Assembly (NCBI GenBank): GCA_035571275.1
Contig: DATMKQ010000089.1
Span: 1-24,543, forward strand
DNA from: Trebonia sp035571275
GTDB taxonomy: Bacteria > Actinomycetota > Actinomycetes > Streptosporangiales > Streptosporangiaceae
Length of the DNA: 24,543 bases
Reading direction: 5' to 3'
Of the stretch, positions 20,143-24,543 are shown in pieces; the first letter of the stretch is position 1; each line of letters opens with the position of its first letter. The notes below the pieces were generated by a model. That model saw only the letters and a program-made list of their open reading frames with translations. It ran no database searches and was not told the origin of the DNA. Made by a program: the position numbers and the translations under genes.

Positions 20143-22179
20143 CTAATCGTCCGCGGGCTCGTCCGGGGGAATCGCGGGCTGGGGGGAGGTACCCGAGTTG
20201 GGGTTCCACAGGTACATGGGGCCGCTGTTGGTGGAGGGCCAGTCGGGGATGTCGCCTGGAACCGGGGCGGCGGCGAACTCGTCCGGCGACCGCTCCCAGG
20301 GGGCCAGCGACGGTTGCTGTCCGGCGACCGGGGGGCGCCCGGCGACCGCCGGGCCCGTGACCTGGTAGCCCCCGGTGCCCGGGCGTCCGGTGCCTGGGCG
20401 TGCTGGGCCTGGGCCTCCGGTGCCCAGGCTGTCTCCGGTGCCCGGGCCTCCCGTGCCCAGGCTGCCTCCGGTGCCTAGGCTGCCTCCGGTGCCCAGGCCT
20501 CCGGTGCCCGGGCTGCTTCCGGTGCGTAGGCCTCCGGTGCCCAGGTTTCCGGTTGCCGGGAGCGAGGGCAGTGCGCGCGGCATCGGGAGCGGCGCCTGCG
20601 GTGTCTGGGGTGCCTGCGGCGGGGCCGCGGGGTCCCAGGGCGGCTTGTCGGTTGTCTTTTTCTTGCGGCGTCCGTGGCCGGACATGCTGAGGGCGCCTGC
20701 GACCTGGACCGGGACGACGCGAGGCGTGCTCCCGGAGCCTAGGGCGCGCGGCTGACGCCCGGCGTCGAGGGGCACGGGTTGCTGCCGCCAAGCATTGGAC
20801 CGCGACTGGGCGGTCGGCTGCGGCTGGCCAGGGATCGGGCGCGGCCGCCGCGCGTGGCTGCCGCCCTGCCCGGACCGCGGCGGTCCCTGGCGCGCGAACC
20901 GGATGCGGCGGCGCCTGACCACGAGCGCGAGCGCGCAGGCCAGCGCGACGATCAGTACGCCGGCCCCGATCACCAGGTCGCGTACCAGCGTTCCGGCGAG
21001 CGTGCTGGCGCCCGCCGGGCGGGAGACAGCGCGGGTGGCGGCGGGCTGGGCCGCCGGGGGCGGCGCCGTGGTCGGCGCGGCGGTCGGCGGCCGCGTCGGG
21101 CGGGCGGCGGCCAGGGTGGCGGCCGCCGCGAGCGCGCCGGCGGCGTCGAGGGTGCCGCGGCCGACGCCTGCAGCCTTGGGGCCGTTCGCGGGGCTGGCGC
21201 CGGCTTCCAGCGCCCTGGTCACTTCGGCCGCGGTGAGCAGCGGGAACCGGGACCGGATCAACGCCGCGACCCCAGCGGTCAGCGCCGCGGACAGGTCCGT
21301 GGTCGCCAGCGTCTGATAGCCGCCGTGGGGATCGGCCACGGTCAGGCCGGAACCTGGCGCGGTCAGCGCCACGTAGGAGAGCCTGCTGGTGAACGGCGCT
21401 AGTCGGCCGCCGCGGTCGGTCGCGCCCACGGCTACGACGCCAGGGTAGGCGGCCGGGTAGTTGACCGATCCTGTCGCCGCGCCGTTGTCCCCGGCGGGGG
21501 CGATCAGCACGACGTTGTGGGCAAGCGCGTAGCCGACCGCCGCCCGCTCAGCAGTGCTGCCGCCGGTGATCGAGGGATCCCCTGAGGCGGCCGGTCCCAG
21601 GGTCGCCGGGTCGAGCGGTAGCGCGATCACGTCGGCGCCGTGGCTGACCGCGTACCTGATCCCGCTCGCGATGGCGTTCGTGAGCCTCTTGGTGATCGCG
21701 GAGTCGGCGTTCAGTGGGTCGTTGTATTCCAGCGTGACCTGGATGGCGAGAACACGGGCGCGCGGCGCGACCCCGGTGATGCCGTCGGTACCGCCGGCCC
21801 CATGCCCGTGCCCGGCGATCAGGCTGGCGACGGCGGTGCCCTCGTAGCCCCAGAACGGGCCCGCCGCCGTGCGGCCGGAACCGGCGTAATCCGGTCCGAT
21901 CGTCACCGCTCCGGTCAGGTCCTGGCTGGCCGCGTCGACCCCGGTGGACAGCACCGCGACGGTCACGCTGTTGCCTTCAGCGCGGGCGGCCCGCCAGGCG
22001 GCGGGCACTCGCAGCGCCGTCAGCCACCATTCGGCGCCGCGGGTCACGTCCACGGCTGGCACCGTCTGCCCGCCGCCAGTGAGCTGCTGGGCGTTCGCGG
22101 GCAGCACGAAGCCCATGGTGACGGCAAATGCGACCAGGCACGGCAGCGTGCCGCGTAGCAGACGGGACGCGTCGGACAC
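20143..22179 (-). CDS. mycosin-like S8 (subtilisin-fold) membrane protein, probable pseudoprotease
   Basis: The 678-residue protein starts at the GTG 22179-22177, 5 bases after GGAGGGG. A signal peptide (1-30, ending PANA-QQ) is followed by a full subtilisin-like fold (about 50-355). A Pro/Ala-rich linker (360-395), one membrane helix (about 400-421), RRRRIR and a cytoplasmic tail of about 250 residues complete it. The layout resembles MycP mycosins. However, the catalytic Asp is Ser78 (VAVLSTGVD for V-x-D-T-G), the His is Glu113 (YEGTAVAS for HGTxVA), the oxyanion Asn is Asp231 (PAGDNG for A-G-N-S-G), and the Ser is Asp295 (TTDLSAALTAGVAAL for GTSxAxPxVAGVAAL). It should therefore be inactive as a classical protease. 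The tail is basic, then Gly-Thr-Gly repetitive, ending in an acidic stretch. Confidence 0.9.
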   Translation of the reverse strand: MSDASRLLRGTLPCLVAFAVTMGFVLPANAQQLTGGGQTVPAVDVTRGAEWWLTALRVPAAWRAARAEGNSVTVAVLSTGVDAASQDLTGAVTIGPDYAGSGRTAAGPFWGYEGTAVASLIAGHGHGAGGTDGITGVAPRARVLAIQVTLEYNDPLNADSAITKRLTNAIASGIRYAVSHGADVIALPLDPATLGPAASGDPSITGGSTAERAAVGYALAHNVVLIAPAGDNGAATGSVNYPAAYPGVVAVGATDRGGRLAPFTSRLSYVALTAPGSGLTVADPHGGYQTLATTDLSAALTAGVAALIRSRFPLLTAAEVTRALEAGASPANGPKAAGVGRGTLDAAGALAAAATLAAARPTRPPTAAPTTAPPPAAQPAATRAVSRPAGASTLAGTLVRDLVIGAGVLIVALACALALVVRRRRIRFARQGPPRSGQGGSHARRPRPIPGQPQPTAQSRSNAWRQQPVPLDAGRQPRALGSGSTPRVVPVQVAGALSMSGHGRRKKKTTDKPPWDPAAPPQAPQTPQAPLPMPRALPSLPATGNLGTGGLRTGSSPGTGGLGTGGSLGTGGSLGTGGPGTGDSLGTGGPGPARPGTGRPGTGGYQVTGPAVAGRPPVAGQQPSLAPWERSPDEFAAAPVPGDIPDWPSTNSGPMYLWNPNSGTSPQPAIPPDEPADD
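20370..20556 (-). repeat. GC-rich tandem repeats coding for Gly-Thr-Gly motifs
   Basis: CCGGTGCCCAGGC-type units recur throughout this stretch. On the - strand they encode alternating LGTGG, SLGTGG and PGTGG motifs in the cytoplasmic tail of the S8-like protein. Spacing is mostly 15 or 18 bases, so repeat-number changes stay in frame. Confidence 0.8.
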
Positions 22180-22240
22180 GCCATCCCCTCCAGGCCAGGG
22201 CGAAGGGGCAGTTTTCTGGAGAATTCAGTGCACCATCGTG

Positions 22241-23104
22241 TCACGCGGACGCCGGAAACGGAACGCTGGGCCGGAGAATAATGCCGGAGAATAATTCTGT
22301 GACGGTGAGCGTCACGGATGTCCCCGGGCGCAGCGCGAGCCGCCGCGCGGCGTCGCCGCCGTTGACCGCGATCGAGACGAACCCCGCGCTGTCGGTGTAG
22401 CCGACAAGCTCACCGGGCGCGACGTCGCCAAACGTCATGCGGAACGGTACCGTCACGCGCTGGCCGCCGAATTCGAGCCAGGCGACCGCGCCGGGCGCCA
22501 GCCCCGACCGCGCCGCGTCCTGCCCGGTCAGCGACAGCTGCGCGTTGCCGAACCTGTCCACGGTCAGGACCTCGGCGTCGGCCGCGCCGTCGCGGACCCG
22601 GCTGACCGGCCGGGGCAGCGCTACCAGCCCCGCCGGGTCCACCACCTCGCCTGCTTCGGCGAGGGTCGTGCCGGCCGCGAAGTGCGCCGCGACCGGCATG
22701 AAGATGTCCCGCCCGTGGAACGTTGGCGTCACCGCGTCCAGCCACAGCGCCTTGTTGGTCAGGCTGACCGCCGCGGCCGCGCCGCCCGCCGCGGCGACCG
22801 CCCATGACAGCAGGCCGTTGTCCGGCCCGACGAAGACCGAACCGCCCGCCGCGACCGCGATCGCGCGCCGCGCCGTTCCCACGCCGGGGTCGACGACGGC
22901 CACGTGCACCGCGGGAGGGAAGTACGGCACGGTCTGCGCGAGCACGGCAGCGCCCCGCCGGATGTCACCAGGGGGCACGAGGTGCGTAATGTCGATGATG
23001 CGCGCGTTTGGCGCGATCTGGGAACTGACTCCATGGCAGGCGGCGACGAAACCGTCGTCCAGCCCGTAGTCGGTCAGAAACGTGAGACAGTAAAACGAAG
23101 CCAC
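22241..23104 (-). CDS. SAM hydroxide adenosyltransferase (DUF62 family)
   Basis: This family hydrolyses S-adenosylmethionine to adenosine and methionine using water, and is related to the fluorinase and chlorinase. The 287-residue protein from a GTG contains FLTDYGLDDGFVAACHGV, DITHLVPPGDIRRGA, VHVAVVDPGVGTARR, GPDNGLL, TFHGRDIFMPVAAHF and VDRFGNAQLSL. The Asp-Arg-His catalytic set known from the archaeal enzyme fits Asp72, Arg79 and His130. No halogenase-type insertion loop is evident, so hydroxide is the expected nucleophile. It lies 61 bases upstream of the S8-like gene on the same strand. It diverges from the DUF3263 gene with only 30 bases between starts, and no ribosome-binding site precedes it, so its mRNA may have a very short leader. 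Confidence 0.93.
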   Translation of the reverse strand: MASFYCLTFLTDYGLDDGFVAACHGVSSQIAPNARIIDITHLVPPGDIRRGAAVLAQTVPYFPPAVHVAVVDPGVGTARRAIAVAAGGSVFVGPDNGLLSWAVAAAGGAAAAVSLTNKALWLDAVTPTFHGRDIFMPVAAHFAAGTTLAEAGEVVDPAGLVALPRPVSRVRDGAADAEVLTVDRFGNAQLSLTGQDAARSGLAPGAVAWLEFGGQRVTVPFRMTFGDVAPGELVGYTDSAGFVSIAVNGGDAARRLALRPGTSVTLTVTELFSGIILRPSVPFPASA

Positions 23105-23134
23105 GCTCTGCGAGCGTAGTGAAGGGAGCGGCGG

Positions 23135-23383
23135 ATGCCCGCGTTGTCCGAGCGCGACATGCGCGTGCTCGCCTTCGAGCGCGGCACCTGGCGCACCCCC
23201 GGCGCCAAGGAGCAGGACATCGCCGAGGTGCTCGGCATCTCCTCGACCAGGTACTACCAGCTGCTGAACGAGCTGATCGACAGCCCGGAGGCCCTCAAGT
23301 TCGACCCGGTGCTCGTCAAGCGACTGCGGGCGCAGCGGGCGCGGCGCCAGCGCATGCGCTCGCCGCAGCCGGGTACCAGATAA
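23135..23383 (+). CDS. DUF3263 protein, small HTH-like actinobacterial protein
   Basis: The 82-residue protein starts at an ATG preceded by GGGAGCGGCGG. The segments LSERDMRVLAFERGTWRTPG, AKEQDIAEVLGISSTRYYQL and LNELIDSPEALKFDPVLVKR match the actinobacteria-specific DUF3263 family. The order of helices (EQDIAEVLGISSTRYYQLLNEL) looks like a sigma-region-4 or helix-turn-helix DNA-binding fold. The C-terminus is basic (RLRAQRARRQRMR). In actinobacterial genomes this gene commonly sits beside otsB, as here, where the next start is 2 bases downstream. The function is not established; a regulatory role is inferred from the fold. Confidence 0.9.
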   Translation: MPALSERDMRVLAFERGTWRTPGAKEQDIAEVLGISSTRYYQLLNELIDSPEALKFDPVLVKRLRAQRARRQRMRSPQPGTR

Positions 23384-23385
23384 CG

Positions 23386-24204
23386 GTGACCTTGCCGCGG
23401 GCCGGCACCGATGAGGGCCAAGCCGGACTCGACGCGATCCTGGCCGACCCGGCGCGTGCCCTCATCGCCAGTGACTTCGACGGGACGCTGTCCCCGATCG
23501 TCGCCGACCCGGCGCTGGCGTCGGCGGCGCCCGGCACCGCCGACGCGCTCACGCGGCTGGCCGCGTCGGTGGGCACCGTGGCGATCATCACCGGCCGCCC
23601 CGCCGTCCAGGCGGTCGCGCTCGGGGGGCTCACGAACGTCGACGGGCTGGTCGTCCTCGGGCACTACGGCGCGGAACGCTGGGAGTCGGGGGTGCTGGAG
23701 GCCTCTCCGGCGCCGGACGGCGTCGAGATCGCCCGCGGCGCCTTGCCCGGCCTGCTCACGGCGAACCATGCCGCCGACGGCACCAAGGTCGAGGACAAGG
23801 GCACCGCGCTCGCGGTGCATACCAGGCAGGCGGCCGATCCCGAGGCGGCGCTCGCCCGCTTGCGGGAGCCGCTCACCGCGCTCGCCGCCGAGGCTGACCT
23901 GACTCTCGAACCCGGCCGTTTCGTGCTCGAAATGCGACCGCGGGGCGCCGACAAGGGCGCCACGCTGCGGGCGCTCGCCATCGAGCGGTCGGCGCGCTCG
24001 GTGCTGTTCTGCGGTGACGATCTCGGGGACCTCGCGGCCTTCGCCGCGGTTGCCGCGCTGCGCGCGGACGGCGTGCCTGGCTGCACCGTGTGCAGCTTCA
24101 GCCCGGAGGTGCCTGAGGTCGCGGCGGCGGCCGACTTGGTCGTGGCCGGTCCGTCGGGCGTGGTGCGCCTGCTGAGCGCGCTTGGCGATGTGCTGACGAA
24201 GTGA
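23386..24204 (+). CDS. otsB: trehalose-6-phosphate phosphatase (HAD family)
   Basis: The enzyme removes phosphate from trehalose-6-phosphate to give trehalose. The 272-residue protein starts at a GTG 2 bases after the DUF3263 stop; no strong ribosome-binding site is seen, so coupling is likely. HAD motif I is ALIASDFDGTLSPIVADP (Asp30 and Asp32). Motif II is VAIITGRP. OtsB-specific segments are LGHYGAERWE, VEDKGTALAVHTRQA, LEMRPRGADKGATLRAL and the motif IV-like VLFCGDDLGDLAAF. Length agrees with the family (about 250-290). No trehalose-6-phosphate synthase (otsA) is in the window; it would be expected elsewhere or to the right. Confidence 0.93.
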   Translation: MTLPRAGTDEGQAGLDAILADPARALIASDFDGTLSPIVADPALASAAPGTADALTRLAASVGTVAIITGRPAVQAVALGGLTNVDGLVVLGHYGAERWESGVLEASPAPDGVEIARGALPGLLTANHAADGTKVEDKGTALAVHTRQAADPEAALARLREPLTALAAEADLTLEPGRFVLEMRPRGADKGATLRALAIERSARSVLFCGDDLGDLAAFAAVAALRADGVPGCTVCSFSPEVPEVAAAADLVVAGPSGVVRLLSALGDVLTK

Positions 24205-24214
24205 CGAAAAGCGT

Positions 24215-24252
24215 ATCGGCCTGGCTCCCGCGCATGCGGAAGCCAGGCCGAT
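24215..24252. terminator. strong bidirectional terminator between otsB and the csp gene
   Basis: ATCGGCCTGGCT (24215-24226) and AGCCAGGCCGAT (24241-24252) form a perfect 12-bp stem, extended inside by CCGC/GCGG around GCAT. It lies 10 bases beyond the otsB stop and 26 bases beyond the convergent csp stop. An A-run (GAAAAG) on the otsB side serves as the T-run for leftward transcripts. Confidence 0.9.
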
Positions 24253-24278
24253 CTCGTCGGCGCTAGGCCTGGTGGAAT

Positions 24279-24482
24279 TTAGGTGACTACGATGACCTTC
24301 TCGGCCTGCTGTCCCCTATCGCTCTGCGTGATCTCGAACTCGACCCGCTGGCCCTCTTCGAGGGTGCGGTACCCGTCCGACTGGATCGCAGAGAAGTGGA
24401 CGAAGACGTCCTTGCCACCGTCGACGGCGATAAAGCCGTAGCCCTTGTCCGGGTTGAACCACTTGACGGTGCCCTGAGCCAT
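24279..24482 (-). CDS. cold-shock protein (CspA family)
   Basis: The 67-residue protein starts at the ATG 24482-24480, with GGGAG about 8 bases upstream. It is a single OB-fold cold-shock domain: MAQGTVKWFNPDKGYGFIAV contains RNP1 (KGYGFI), and DVFVHFS is RNP2, followed by YRTLEEGQRVEFEITQSDRG. It binds single-stranded RNA and DNA and acts as an RNA chaperone. The in-frame TTG at 24491 was rejected because it would overlap the ribosome-binding site. A short GGGCT/AGCCC hairpin at 24509-24521 may lie in the 5' leader. Confidence 0.96.
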   Translation of the reverse strand: MAQGTVKWFNPDKGYGFIAVDGGKDVFVHFSAIQSDGYRTLEEGQRVEFEITQSDRGQQAEKVIVVT

Positions 24483-24543
24483 TCCAAACAACTCCCTAAC
24501 TGCTGCTCGGGCTTCGAGCCCCGCCCTTTCAACCGCGGAACCC

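Noticed and set aside
23119..23385. Upstream extension of otsB across the DUF3263 gene
   Set aside because: The DUF3263 frame is recognisable and has a good start. The extension is an unrelated shadow, and otsB homology begins near 23386.
24509..24521. GGGCT-TCG-AGCCC hairpin upstream of the csp gene as a possible RNA gene or thermosensor
   Set aside because: Only 5 base pairs. The window ends 22 bases further, so a structured leader cannot be assessed.
1..24543. Search for tRNA, rRNA, CRISPR arrays, known riboswitches and insertion-sequence ends
   Set aside because: No cloverleaf, regularly spaced repeat-spacer array, recognised aptamer core or transposase was found by eye. The tandem repeats at 15278-15422 and in coding regions have no unique spacers.

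Overview
The window is high-GC DNA with actinobacterial traits: a DUF3263 protein, an LCP-family cell-wall ligase, a SigE-type ECF sigma factor, a mycosin-like S8 protein, and many GTG starts. The genus cannot be named from this sequence alone; a filamentous actinomycete is a reasonable inference. No rRNA, tRNA, CRISPR array or intact insertion sequence was seen.

Layout. 1-1750 is a loosely packed left flank. It holds the start of a Fic-family gene running off the edge, a membrane-protein/winged-helix regulator pair whose promoter carries a near-perfect 32-bp palindrome, and the remnant of a phage-type integrase. 1749-4184 is a divergent pair: an FAD-dependent oxidoreductase and a LuxR-type regulator separated by a 30-bp palindrome, with a possible 32-residue peptide gene directly after the regulator. 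4262-6883 holds an O6-methylguanine-DNA methyltransferase and an ArnT-like membrane glycosyltransferase.

7133-11966 reads leftwards as one tightly packed aromatic-degradation cluster: LysR regulator, L-2-hydroxyglutarate oxidase-like enzyme, gentisate 1,2-dioxygenase, 3-hydroxybenzoate 6-hydroxylase-like monooxygenase, and a small protein made of two ClpX-type zinc fingers. Overlapping stop/start codons couple the three enzymes. The expected route is 3-hydroxybenzoate to gentisate to maleylpyruvate. No maleylpyruvate isomerase or fumarylpyruvate hydrolase is present in the window. An MFS exporter diverges from lysR across an AT-rich promoter region.

13466-20074 is an envelope-oriented block on the + strand: ECF sigma factor with its membrane-anchored partner, a repeat-rich intergenic region with a 48-bp palindrome, an LCP protein, a large membrane protein with an alkaline-phosphatase-like outer domain, and a PlsC-type acyltransferase. 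20143-23104 (- strand) holds a subtilisin-fold membrane protein in which every catalytic position is substituted, preceded by a SAM hydroxide adenosyltransferase. The right end has a DUF3263 protein, trehalose-phosphatase, a strong bidirectional terminator and a cold-shock protein.

The most unusual items are the apparently dead S8 protease with a long repeat-rich tail, the stand-alone tandem ClpX zinc-finger protein inside a catabolic operon, the lhgO gene fused translationally to a gentisate operon, and the two long operator-like palindromes.
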